Source: Prorocentrum cordatum
Lineage: Eukaryota; Sar; Dinophyceae; Prorocentrales; Prorocentraceae
Assembly (NCBI GenBank): GCA_963575745.1
Contig: CAUYUJ010004335.1
Coordinates: forward strand, 56,001-120,000
DNA length: 64,000 bases
Reading direction: 5' to 3'
The position numbers were made by a program, and so were the translations under genes. The stretch's first letter is position 1. Every line of letters starts with the position of its first letter. Under the pieces are notes generated by a model. That model was given only the letters and a program-made list of their open reading frames with translations. It searched no databases and was not told the DNA's origin. Shown piece after piece: positions 33,562-42,839 of the stretch.

Positions 33562-34876
33562 TACGGGGCCGATGGGAGTCGATGGCGAAGGGAAGGACCC
33601 GCCCTACCTTGGGCGTAGTCCCTGGAACGCCCTCGACTACCGTCGGCACAAGGGTGAGTTCGCCGAGGACCCCAAACCGCCCACGCATGAATGGGAGGTT
33701 CGCGTGTCCGAGATTCTTCAGCTTTATGTTGAAATAACAGATCCTCGATTGAAGGCCTGGACGGGCAGTTTGTCGTTCCTAGAGAAGTGCCAGGCCATGG
33801 CCCAGGTTGCCCGCCAGAATGGGCACTCATGGGTTCAATTTGTTGGTGAGGACATTGCGGCCATGATGGCGACCGGGAAGCCCCCCGCGGACTTTTCCCA
33901 CCGTTTATGCTTGATGCAACACGAGCAATGCAAGTTTTGGTCTTGTTCTATTCATATCGTTTCTGATTCTACGGTCTCGTTCAAAACGGCGGCCGCGCAG
34001 AAAGTCACATCAAGCCATTACATTCAATACTTCATGCACGAGCTTGTTCATGGCATATCTGCCAACGTCATGGGCGGCTGCAAGGGCCCCGAGCTTCGGG
34101 AAGCCGCCCAGTCGCACAATTGGTCGAGCTCCGGGCATCAGCATTACGTGAAAGGAGTCCATAGTCCAGTGCGGTTTATCTTCTGGTCCTTTAATGATAT
34201 TGCCGATCAGACGACATTTAATTTGCTTGGCGTTCGCGCCGAAGGGAAGCGGCATGAAGACCCTCCGCTACTCGCTGGAGCCCTCCGAGTGATGCTCGAG
34301 ACAGCTGATCGCATCATAGACGACGCAATTAAGCGATCGCCTGATGGTGCGGTTGAGATTTTGTACATTGGAGGAGACCACAGGTGTTGGAAGTCCCCTG
34401 ATGGAGGTTGCGATATTGACCCTATGTGGGACGACGTCGCCACCCTGGTCCGATGTCGAATGAACCGTCGGATTGAAGACTATAAGGCCGCGGGGATATG
34501 CCCGCGCATCCTGATTCTTGACGGCGCATGCCTTTACCGCAGGTTGAAACACCCTGCTGGTGATTCCTACCATTTTCTGTCAGAGCATAGTGAATATAAG
34601 ATAGACAGAGACGGACAAATGATGAACGGTAAGGCGGCCGAGATGTTCGCAGAACACATGTTAAAGGCTGCAAACTTGCTGCTCTGTTCTTTTGCCAACC
34701 CTCCGGTGGCCCAGCCGTTCCGGGGGGTAACCCATCGCCGGAGAGAAGAGACGATGGGCACGCGGCAGAGGAGGCTACCTTCAAAGAGCTTGTCAGGCAT
34801 TGGCAAGCATGGAGCCCCACTGAGAACAATATGCCCAAGTCTGTGTTCAACGCTCGTCCTTTTCGGACACCTTTGA
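33560..34876 (+). CDS. Accessory domain 4: SGNH-hydrolase-like
   Basis: The frame, open from 33293, carries a globular domain from about 33560. Three blocks fit the SGNH/GDSL esterase layout. Block I is HIVSDSTVSF, with the putative nucleophile Ser in the S-D-S at 33962-33970. Block III is FIFWSFNDIADQ, with Asn-Asp at 34193-34198. Block V is AGDSYHFLSEH, with Asp-x-x-His at 34562-34573. The spacing (about 75 and 120 residues) is acceptable. A Gly-Asp block II is unclear. SGNH esterase domains are known in ORF1 of CR1/L2 LINEs, not to my knowledge in copia elements. A role in membrane or lipid interaction would be inference. Confidence 0.4.
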   Translation, partial: DTGPMGVDGEGKDPPYLGRSPWNALDYRRHKGEFAEDPKPPTHEWEVRVSEILQLYVEITDPRLKAWTGSLSFLEKCQAMAQVARQNGHSWVQFVGEDIAAMMATGKPPADFSHRLCLMQHEQCKFWSCSIHIVSDSTVSFKTAAAQKVTSSHYIQYFMHELVHGISANVMGGCKGPELREAAQSHNWSSSGHQHYVKGVHSPVRFIFWSFNDIADQTTFNLLGVRAEGKRHEDPPLLAGALRVMLETADRIIDDAIKRSPDGAVEILYIGGDHRCWKSPDGGCDIDPMWDDVATLVRCRMNRRIEDYKAAGICPRILILDGACLYRRLKHPAGDSYHFLSEHSEYKIDRDGQMMNGKAAEMFAEHMLKAANLLLCSFANPPVAQPFRGVTHRRREETMGTRQRRLPSKSLSGIGKHGAPLRTICPSLCSTLVLFGHL

Positions 34877-35046
34877 GCCCCGTTAAGTTCCCTGCCGTCC
34901 AAGACGGGACAGGGGACGGGGCTATTCATTCCAAGCTTTCCAACAATTTCATTGGTTTTCTCAAGCGAGGGAATGTGCACACATAATTCTATCCCTGGCG
35001 AGATCATCGATATTTCTTACCGCGATGTCTTCCCTTTTGTCCGGGC
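34877..35046. other. Short junction between accessory ORFs
   Basis: It holds one hairpin motif with a changed stem (34895-34907, CCGTC-CAA-GACGG). No complete frame spans it; a frameshift probably separates the neighbouring proteins. Confidence 0.4.
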
Positions 35047-36314
35047 ATGCCCCCGAAAGAGGAACGCCTCCGATTGCTTACGGAGGGAGTGCAAAATGAC
35101 CAACACATGCGCCCTGCGTTAGAGGAGCTGTCGAAGGTAGTGCCTGTTGCCAAACCCAGCGGCCCAGCCGCCTCGGGTAATGTTACTGCAGGGCGGGCGG
35201 CCCAGCCGTCCCGCGAGCCCTTGCTCGCCCCTGTAACGTGTGTACAGGACGCCAAGACGCCCGGCGAAGCGGCGGAGGACGCTATCCGTGCGAAATGTCC
35301 TGTCGGCGTGGGAGCCAAGCTCAGCGGCGGAAAGAGATTCCCCAAGCGCCTCAGAGCCGGAGGCAATCCCAACAACGATGCTGATTGGGAAATCGATTGG
35401 CCTGTGCACCAGTTGTATCAGGACGTTAAGAGATTGCCCTATAGTGATGCATCGAGCACGGATCCACTGTATTTTCATTTCCTCCGACCGTTCACTGCGG
35501 AGAGCGGTGAGCTCAATAGACTTATGATGCCTGGGAACTGCTACCCAGGGGAGGGTCGAGTTGAAAAGGTGGCGAACGGAGAAAATCCGGCCCGCAGCAA
35601 AGAGTTCAAGACCATCCAGATTCATGCCCCAGGAGAAGCTTGGTTGGGTGGCCAGATGCTACATACGTCCACGAAGACCCCTGTCTTGGACCCTTTCTAT
35701 ATGGTTCCCACTTGGGCACGGTTCTTTGTGATTAAGGCCGATCGGTCATGCGAAGATCCAGAGGCCACCGTTGCTGATCGCCTGGATTGGGCGAAATTGT
35801 CGACCAAGACCCACAAGGCAGGAAACATACAGTGTACACAGCTCACTTTGCCCTTCTTTGTAACGGCGGACAAGCTTGAGGAGGTCCAAGACCCGTCCTC
35901 AGGCTGGAGCAGACTGTCTCACGGTACGTCTGTGACCGCCTCCATTCAATATTGGAGGGCCACCAGTTGCCCCCGTCGAATCCCCGCTACGGCGGGGGTA
36001 TCAAAATGGGACGCGTGGGCGTGTATTCCTTCCCTTGCATTGATGATCCCTCTACACGCACTACATATTCTGTTGCAGAGGAGACTTTTGGAGATGGCAT
36101 CTGTGCAACAGCAGGGGCTATATTCTATGCAAAGCCATTGCGCATCAAGGGAAGGCTAGATCAGTTTTGTACACTTGACCCATCCCAGATGGTGTTAAGT
36201 GAGCTTCGCTTGTGCCATTGGACGCCGACGGCCCTTCACGTCACTCAGGCTTGCACTTTCTCACAACATGTCTCCAGAAATGAAATTGCCCCTGGAGCAA
36301 GACTTCGGGGTTGA
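35047..36314 (+). pseudogene. Accessory domain 5: ADP-ribosyltransferase-like, one frameshift
   Basis: The first frame (35047-35945) gives a globular region (DPLYFHFLRPFTAESGELNR, APGEAWLGGQMLHTSTKTPV) ending SGWSRLSHGTSV, with His-Gly-Thr at 35920-35928. The continuation in the next frame reads ILEGHQLPPSNPRYGGG and GRVGVYSFPCIDD (GVYSF at 36018-36032), then YSVAEETFGDGICATAG. The order HGT, I-L-x-x-G, G-V-Y, Tyr is that of PARP/ART folds, which bind NAD+. The final Glu of PARPs is not identified. The target is unknown. Confidence 0.4.
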
Positions 36315-36960
36315 GCGTTATCGCGACAAGGAGAGAGTGGATGCCGCGGACCAAGTCCGAGAGGCACAGAGACAGTGGGTCCCAAACTTGGGGCCCATCA
36401 TCTGGCAGGAGGATCGTAGTCCTTCCCGTCCATATCGCCCAGAGTTTGATGACATGTGGCCATGGCTCCAAGACAGGGGAGTTACAATTACTAGGACCAA
36501 CCCGTTGCATAAGGATGAGGCCTCGGATAAATCCAAGGCGCTTGTTCGGGTTCATAAAGAAAATGAAGACAAGGCCAAAGCCAAATCATCGGCGGATGTT
36601 CGCGCCCAGGCGCCTGCGGCCAAGCCTTCCGACGCTTCATTTTCGCTTGCGACCGAGAATTTTCCCCTTTTGGGGCGGCCTGCGTCGCAGGCTGAGGGGG
36701 TGCCCCATTCTCCGCCCGGCTCAGCCGTGGCTGAGGTGGCGCCTCCTCCTCCACCGACAGGCGCAGCTGCGAGTGTGGTTGTGCCTCCGCCTCCGCCGAG
36801 GGAGGCGCCGTCATTAGATAGGTCAGAGGACGCCGTGACAAAGATGGCGCCGCCACCGGCCAAGCCGGCGAACGTTATGCCGAAGAAGGGTCCGCCCCCA
36901 GTTAAGCTGGCGGACGATGTGCCAAAGAAGCCTCCGCCACCATTCGATGCGAGGAGTGTT
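36268..36960 (+). pseudogene. Accessory ORF 6a: helical then proline-rich linker
   Basis: Starting MSPEMKLPLEQDFGVERYRD, it has a charged helical part (VREAQRQWVPNLGPIIWQED) followed by repeats of PPPP, AKP and KKGPPP. Hairpin motifs are frequent (36856-36868). A frameshift near 36960 moves the linker into the next frame. No family is recognised. Confidence 0.35.
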
Positions 36961-36965
36961 GCCCA

Positions 36966-37860
36966 ATGGCGAAGCCTCCACCGGCCAAGACGGCTGGCGC
37001 TGATGTTGGAGCCGATCGCCTCCCAGATCGATCGACTAGCGCCGCAGCGACTGAGGAACGGCCACCAGCTAGGCCCGCCGATGCTGCGCCCACGGCCGCG
37101 CAGCCACCGGCCAAGCCGGCTGGCGCAGGGGCGACGGAAGGCAAGCCCCAGGCTTGGCCAGCGCCTCCGGGTAGGCCAACCTGGGCACCGCGTCTCCGTT
37201 CGCCTCCGCCTGCTCCCCAAGCTTCGAGATGGGCGGTTCGGCGTCAACCATTCGCTGACTACAGACGTCAGCAAACTGACGCTGCGCCCAAGGCGGCACC
37301 TCAGCAGTCGCAATTTAAAACTTCTCCTGGGCCTCCCCCGTCCGCCCAAGGCGGTGCTGGGGCGAACCCGGCGGCGAAGACCGAGGGCCCAGCGGCGATG
37401 GCTGTAACCGTTGAAATAGAAGCCAAGACTGCCGAGGATGCGGGCTCTGATCGCCCCGGAGGCAATGAAGGGCTGGGCGCTCCTGCAGCCCCTCCCCCGA
37501 ATCAGATGGGCGGAGACCCCTCGTCAGAGGAATCTCCGGCTCCAGAAGGGAGTGACGCTGCGTCCAATCTTGTCCGGACCATCAAAGAGGTTTCACATTG
37601 CCACTATGTCGGCAATGCGCTCAAGAATGAGCGCGGCTTTTTCAGTCAGTGGAGTCGTGCAATTTCCGCGGACCCAGCGATCGAGGGGGGTCCTGCTAAT
37701 TTGCAGGAAAAGGATGTGCAAATTGAAGCTGCAATGAAGGTATACAAGATTGCTCAGAGAAAGAGAACGCATCAGCCAGGTGATTGCTCGAACCCGTGGA
37801 AGAAATTTGCTGCTACTGTTGTAGACAATATCCAGAACGCGAAATCTCTGATTTCTCTCC
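36966..37860 (+). pseudogene. Accessory ORF 6b: proline-rich linker with a small globular segment
   Basis: About 190 Pro/Ala-rich residues precede a globular stretch (SNLVRTIKEVSHCHYVGNAL, GFFSQWSRAISADP, ANLQEKDVQIEAAMKVYKI) ending near 37840, after which the frame shifts. No family is recognised. It may be a helical adaptor between catalytic domains. Confidence 0.35.
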
Positions 37861-38740
37861 TACTCCTGAGATTGCTGCCGAGAGCGAGCGTCCCCAGCCT
37901 CGCACTGAGAGCGGCCCGATCGAAGGTGGACACAGGGTGCCTGCTCCCCCTGCGCCTCCATCCGGCTCAGCTATGGCAGTAGGTGCACCTAGGCCTCCGC
38001 CTGGCCCAGCCAGAGCGGAGAACACACCGTCGCAGAGTGACCCGATGCAGTTTGAATTGGGTGCTGTTGATGCAACGCGTACTGCGCCATGCGAGGTTGC
38101 AGAATCATCCCCTACCAGGGAAGTCAACAGCTCTTCTGATGACGTGGCTGCGCCCGCTGTGAAGGCAGCCCCACCAGTCGCCGCTCCGAGCGGACAAGAC
38201 GTTGCGGAGCCTTCCCTAGCGAACAGAGCCCCAGGTGTCCCAGACACGCCGGGGTCTCTTGAGGCCAGCCTAGGTCTTGGTGACCTCCATGAATTTCCGT
38301 ATCAGGGTGACCCTGACCTTATCTTCCTCGAGGCGGATAATTATCGGTCTGGCGCAGCGGCGACCAACTTCTTCTGCAGAGCGACACTGCCGCCTTCCCC
38401 TGGTATGCGGCAGCCTAACCCGACGGCAGATCAGTCCCGTCCGGGCGGAAATGAGGTTACCGTTGGCCATGCTGACACATTCAGGGGCAAGGAGCTCTAT
38501 CTTTCGCAAAACGACCGCATTCGAATTATTGAGAGCACGCCTGTTCAGTTGAAGCGGCGAGTTCGAGAGGCTCCTACTACTGGTCCTGAACCTCCTGGTG
38601 TCGAGGCTCTTCGTGGTAAAACGTTTGATACGCTCAAACGCATAGCGGAGCTCGTCGTGGATCCCATATTTGCGTTGTTGGGCGAATTTTCCGTGGACGT
38701 AGATAGTTCTGAGAAGGTGCGGGGTTTTCTCCGTGCATAA
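37850..38740 (+). pseudogene. Accessory ORF 6c: linker and unassigned domain before the KptA-like domain
   Basis: The Pro/Ser-rich part is followed by mixed sequence (DLHEFPYQGDPDLIFLEADN, TFRGKELYLSQNDRIRIIES, KTFDTLKRIAELVVDPIFAL). The TAA at 38738-38740 is followed in the same frame by continuing protein-like sequence (FYSDAPSGFDPRVFKALTPL), so the stop is probably a lesion. Confidence 0.4.
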
Positions 38741-39690
38741 TTCTATTCTGATGCTCCCAGCGGATTTGATCCTCGGGTCTTTAAGGCCCTGACTCCGTTG
38801 GCTGTGGGCGTCCCTGACGACGAAAATCCGACGGCCCTGGGCTCTGCGGATTTTTGGCGACGCCACAGTGGTCGAGTAGATGTATTTGCGAAGTGCATTT
38901 GAGATTTTGCTACGTACCTCGCGAGACATTGTTCCGATTACGCCAGGTCTTCTGGAGGTTGGGTCTATTTTGGAGACCTAGTGGACAAGATGCATGAAGA
39001 TGGGTATGAGCACCAAACAGTGGCACTTGCTGCACACGGCCTAGCCGCGCTGCAGCCAGGGACCGTGGAAGTCCTAGGTATGCTTCCTGATGACCTTGCT
39101 TGCATCAACGAAACCAGTGTTCATCGGCAATGGCGCGACTTTAAGAGTTGGCCCCTTTTAGGGGAAGGGGCGGGCTAAATGTCCCGTCCCCGTTTTCTAT
39201 AGAGCATGTCAGGGGCATTCCACGTTTGTTGCCCCTACTGAAAGGATGTATGCGCCTTATGGCCCTGGCCTAGCCAGGTGTCGTGGGGTTCTCCTCCATT
39301 TTACGGACATGGAGGCGCTGATGGGATCAATGCTCGGGGATATTCAGTTCCCTAAGAGCACATCAGGCCTTTGTCTCGAGGCGGACTATGGCTTGTTGAG
39401 GCTTCTTCCGGCCAAGCGGGATCCGATCATGCAAAGCCCAGGTCATCATCCCTCCTGGCTAAGCCAGCGTAGGGATGGAGAGAGTGTTCCTGCGAAAGAG
39501 CACCGCGCCATGGGCCAAGCCCCGAAGGCGGGGGAGCCTCCTACGATTGGATCATGGCCCACAGCGGACGCAGTCCGTCTGTGGGACCAGCATCCAACAC
39601 ACAGAGATTCCTGGCCACTTGTTCTTGTGTCCAATGGCCGTGTGCTTACCCGGTTTTCGTACCGGGTCTGCCGCGACGGGACCCTTGTGT
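38741..39690 (+). pseudogene. Accessory domain 7: Tpt1/KptA RNA 2'-phosphotransferase-like
   Basis: Tpt1/KptA enzymes use NAD+ to remove an RNA 2'-phosphate and have a winged-helix lobe and an ART lobe. After an in-frame TGA near 38900, the first lobe is LARHCSDYARSSGGWVYFGD then LVDKMHEDGYEHQTV, like the family LRH ... GWV..DLL. After a frameshift near 39165 the second lobe has YRACQGHS at 39198-39221, matching the signature RA-x-QGH, then VLLHFTD (His 39297-39299, the usual HGT position, here HFT) and VSNGRVLTR near 39630-39650, like S-x-NGVVLT. The LRH Arg and the second His are kept; the Thr/Gly of HGT is changed. Confidence 0.55.
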
Positions 39691-40844
39691 CCAATGAAGT
39701 GCCAAGGTTCACCGACATAGGCAAAGCTGTCACTCTTGCCACAGTCGACGATTGGCCAGATGTGAACCGAAAGTTGACTTCTTGGTCCCTTGTCTTCAGT
39801 CAGGAGTGGACCTCGTATGAGGTAGATTTTGATGACAGTTCCATGCTTGGTTGGATTCACGCTGACGAGACTGTGACACTGCGGCCAGACTTTAGAAGCT
39901 GGTCTGACAGGGCAGACGCATTCATTCGATCTGTTCCCTGGGATAACGACGGTCGGTTTCTCTGCGCTGACCTGCACTGGGTGCGGACTGGCTTCGGCCG
40001 TTGCCCCTTTTGCAGTAACCCAGTGAGGTGCAAGTACATGGTTGCGCACAATTACTTGCTCCAGTCACTCAAGACGAGAACCATTGAGGACTCACTGTGG
40101 AGAAATGGCTTCAAGCTGACCGTTCCTGATCATGACGCCTTTTCCTGGACGCAGGATCGGTATGTTAGAGAGAGAATAGAAAGGCAGCGTAGAGCGTCAG
40201 CGGATGTCATGACGAACATCAACAACAATCTGAAGCTGGAGCGTAAGTGGGCAGAAGGTGGATACATTGCGATGGCTGCTTCAGGTCAAACCTTTGGCAA
40301 CAGCCGCCCTGGCAGCGTTCCTGCGTGGTTCCCTGGCGACGCCGCGGCCCAGCCGCCGGCGCGTCACGGACCTTTCTTCCAGTACCTTGAACCCCTCAAG
40401 AGGCGATTCATAAAATGGCTAGCATGCTTGGCTGAGAGAGAAGGGGTTGAGGCACCAACGATCGCTGAGGGGTGGCCCCTGCTTTGGGCCAGAGATATCG
40501 ATCAGTATGCGCGTCCCTTTTCTTGTCCTGCTCTGGCTGTTTTCGACTGGCCAAAAACACATGACTCGTACATTTCACCCGACGAAGGTTGGGATGAATG
40601 GGAGCGCAGCGTGCGGAGGACTGATACTTTTGTGACGACACTTCAAACGTTGCGAGACGCAAAAACAGGAGCCGCACCCTGTTTGCCCGATGCACACGAC
40701 ACCGGCGCGGACGCCACAGGGCCCAGCCCTCGTGGACGTCCGCCGGTTGCCTGGGCGGATCGGCTTGTTGCTCGTCCTGCCGTCGATCCCAGTCTGTATC
40801 CAGGCGCGACAAAATCTGTTCTGATCATCCTCTCAGTGTTGTGA
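39690..40844 (+). CDS. Accessory domain 8: unassigned region downstream of the KptA-like domain
   Basis: It continues the frame that begins at 39180. It has a globular composition (DIGKAVTLATVDDWPDVNRK, SLVFSQEWTSYEVDFDDSSM) and a possible zinc site (CPFCSNPVRCKYMVAHNYLL; C-x2-C-x5-C-x5-H) at about 40004-40060. A Trp-rich end (DEGWDEWERSVRR) follows. No family is recognised. Hairpin motifs lie at 40344-40356 and 40718-40730. Confidence 0.4.
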   Translation, partial: SNEVPRFTDIGKAVTLATVDDWPDVNRKLTSWSLVFSQEWTSYEVDFDDSSMLGWIHADETVTLRPDFRSWSDRADAFIRSVPWDNDGRFLCADLHWVRTGFGRCPFCSNPVRCKYMVAHNYLLQSLKTRTIEDSLWRNGFKLTVPDHDAFSWTQDRYVRERIERQRRASADVMTNINNNLKLERKWAEGGYIAMAASGQTFGNSRPGSVPAWFPGDAAAQPPARHGPFFQYLEPLKRRFIKWLACLAEREGVEAPTIAEGWPLLWARDIDQYARPFSCPALAVFDWPKTHDSYISPDEGWDEWERSVRRTDTFVTTLQTLRDAKTGAAPCLPDAHDTGADATGPSPRGRPPVAWADRLVARPAVDPSLYPGATKSVLIILSVL

Positions 40845-41930
40845 AACCTGTCGCCGGCCAAGCCGAGACGACAGGTAACGAGGGGCCCGATCCGATTCCC
40901 CTCGACTTCACCGCTGTCTGCGGGTCCCAGACCCAGCAGATGCTAGACGGGATGGTCAATCTTGACCTGCCCGATGGACAGGTGTACCCTCGCAATGATG
41001 ATGGCACATTGAGCGTCGCAGTGACGAAGCAGGAAGCCATCGATGTTGCTGCGCAATATGTCATGGAGCACACATGCTATAAACCGGACACGGGCGCCAC
41101 CAATAGGTTGTGCCTAACGGGAGAATCGACGCATGTTGTCCCTGACGATGTGCGACAGGCCATTGTGCGGAATTGGAAGATTCCCGTTAAAGACCTCGAA
41201 TTGGGTCTTCGTGCCATGCGTGTGTTTGTGATCGTCCGCGAGCTCATCAGTTGTTTTATTGCCGAGGGGTATTATTGCATATCCCATGCATGGGCTCTAT
41301 GCCCGCGACGCAGCCGCAGGGTATGACACCGATGGGCGCCGCACTGACGCATGCGCGCTCGATTGCCGTATTCGTGCGGCTGTCGAAACGGACGACCTCA
41401 TTGAGGCGTGGGCCCGCGACTTGGGTAAACTGCGTCGTGCAGAGATCCGTCGCCAGGGCATGATGTTGCAAGATGCTGTCTTCTTCTTATACCCGTTCGC
41501 GGAATCAACTGAAATCCAGGACAGCGACGAAGGCCCCTTTCGCTCTGCCTGTGGCAAATATGGTGCCTATGTCGCTACTGCCGCGAGGGGTATTGTAAGA
41601 TACGCGAAATTGCAGCATGACGTCCGTCTTCGTGAGGAAGGAGGCGCTGACGATCCCTTCGACGGCCCAGCCGGTTCGGAAGGGGCTCCCGTTGCGCCAG
41701 CAAGGCCAAGCCTTGCTGCTCGCCCAGCTCCGCCTCCTCCGCCTCGAAGGCCCGACGTCCAAGACGATCGGGCCAACGATGACATTACTGAGTCTCCTTG
41801 CTCCGCCAGCGGTCAAACCGTAACGGCGGGAGAGGAGTTCTCGAGACGTTCGTCTGGCGGGGACGCGTGGGATCGGTCCATGTCCGCGCGCGCGCGCCGG
41901 GGCCATGGCTGCCGGCCGCGCTGCTGGTGA
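40841..41930 (+). pseudogene. Accessory ORF 9: unknown helical protein, one frameshift
   Basis: The first frame (40841 to about 41260) reads CGSQTQQMLDGMVNLDLPDG, KQEAIDVAAQYVMEHTC and VPDDVRQAIVRNWKIPVKDL. The second, from 41259, reads LIEAWARDLGKLRRAEIRRQ and LQDAVFFLYPF then an Ala/Pro linker. Three hairpins lie in that linker, including the 8-bp stem at 41699-41717. No function is inferred. Confidence 0.35.
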
Positions 41931-41973
41931 CTGCAACTCCGCGATCCACTGCCCTTAGTACACGGCGGATGGA

Positions 41974-42270
41974 TTGCAGGGATACTGGATTCACCGTGAT
42001 GTAGTATACTGGATGACTCGCAGAGAAAAACTGAGTCGTCTGTGGCACTCTGTGTCCCCGAACGACTACGGCTACTACTTCCCAAGAGAGGAAGGCAAGG
42101 GGTGCGCCAAGAGCAAGGGCAAGTCCAAGAACATCCGGCCAGCTCCCTACGCTGGCCCTGGCAAGGGAGGCAAGTCAGCTGTGCCTCATTGGACAGCTGG
42201 ACAAAAGGGAGGATCATCGTCTTCGACTCCGAGACCTCCGGCTCCGCCTCCACACTCGCGGTTCCTCTAG
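41974..42270 (+). CDS. Accessory ORF 10: small basic C-terminal ORF
   Basis: 99 codons. An aromatic start (YWIHRDVVYWMTRREKLSRL, DYGYYFPREEG) is followed by a Lys/Gly-rich tail (GCAKSKGKSKNIRPAPYAG). The tail resembles nucleic-acid-binding ends. It is the last open frame of the element, about 250 bases before the 3' LTR. Confidence 0.4.
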   Translation: MQGYWIHRDVVYWMTRREKLSRLWHSVSPNDYGYYFPREEGKGCAKSKGKSKNIRPAPYAGPGKGGKSAVPHWTAGQKGGSSSSTPRPPAPPPHSRFL

Positions 42271-42515
42271 TACAGCGAGTGAGGGCATGCGCGAGCCGTG
42301 CGACCAAATCGCTACGGCGCCGACCGAACGACCCAGTCGTTTCGGCGGAGAGGCTTTATTTTAACTATTGGTGGGATTCGTCGGGTTTTCTTCGGCCCTC
42401 AGCCCCCTGGCAACCACCGTTGAGCGGTGAAATGCTTTTGGGGTTCGCTCCGGTGGCTGTAAATATGCGCGGGCCGGGTGGGCCGTGGCTGGATGGACTC
42501 TGCGAAACCCGCCGC
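42271..42515. other. 3' untranslated region of the retrotransposon
   Basis: No recognised gene; GC-rich sequence between the last open frame and the purine tract. Confidence 0.5.
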
Positions 42516-42521
42516 GGGGGG
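42516..42521 (+). other. Candidate polypurine tract
   Basis: A run of six G immediately precedes the 3' LTR (GCGGGGGG then AGTAAATATG). Such tracts prime plus-strand DNA synthesis in LTR elements. It is short, so this is a positional inference. Confidence 0.5.
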
Positions 42522-42839
42522 AGTAAATATGCTCCTCTCCGCCTCATTGTGCACTTGCCTCTCCTGCTGCCTGCCTTGCCACACCTTGACATTTGTATTA
42601 TTGTATACCGAACCTGTATCATACTGCTCGAGTGTGAAGGAGCGCGCCGGGACGCGCGGGCGGCTCGCGTCGTCGTCCGTCTCTGGCCGGCCTCCTCACT
42701 TCCTATACTTGAGTACAGTTGCTTAACGGATAACCTACAGTTTCATCGATGTCTCATTCCGTATCCTCTACCACTAAGCAGAGTCAATATGAGACCTTAA
42801 TTCCTTTGGCATCTTACCCCGATTCTCAGAGGAAAGATT
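42522..42839 (+). repeat. 3' LTR (318 bp)
   Basis: Direct copy of 19233-19552 with about 16 substitutions and a 2-base deletion. It begins AGTAAATATGCTCC and ends GAGGAAAGATT. Confidence 0.9.

Larger units (their letters stand above)
19985..41766 (+). repeat. Family of ~40 dispersed mini-hairpins with CCA/CAA loops
   Basis: Each is a perfect stem of 4-8 bp around a three-base loop, most often CCA or CAA, sometimes CTA or TAA. Examples: 19985-19997 (CCGTC stem), 21433-21447 (GCCGGC), 22352-22366 (GACGGC), 24189-24205 (TGGCGGC), 32044-32056 (TCGGC), 38001-38013 (CTGGC), 38235-38247 (GTGTC), 39264-39278 (CCTGGC), 41699-41717 (AGCAAGGC). Stems vary with matching changes on both arms. Nearly all have the C-rich loop on the + strand. 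They are read in all three frames and concentrate in Ala/Pro linkers. None was found in the LTRs. Confidence 0.75.
19233..42839 (+). mobile_element. Giant Ty1/copia-type LTR retrotransposon, 23.6 kb
   Basis: Direct terminal repeats, a flanking GTTTT duplication, a candidate primer binding site and a purine tract define the ends. Domain order on + is Gag, protease, integrase, reverse transcriptase, RNase H; integrase before reverse transcriptase marks the Ty1/copia order. Typical copia elements are about 5-10 kb. This one has an additional ~12 kb after RNase H with several enzyme-like domains. The coding frame shifts many times and holds TAG, TAA and TGA in-frame stops, so the copy is probably dead unless many indels are sequencing errors. 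The LTRs differ at about 16 positions plus one 2-base indel, so the insertion is not very recent. Confidence 0.9.
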
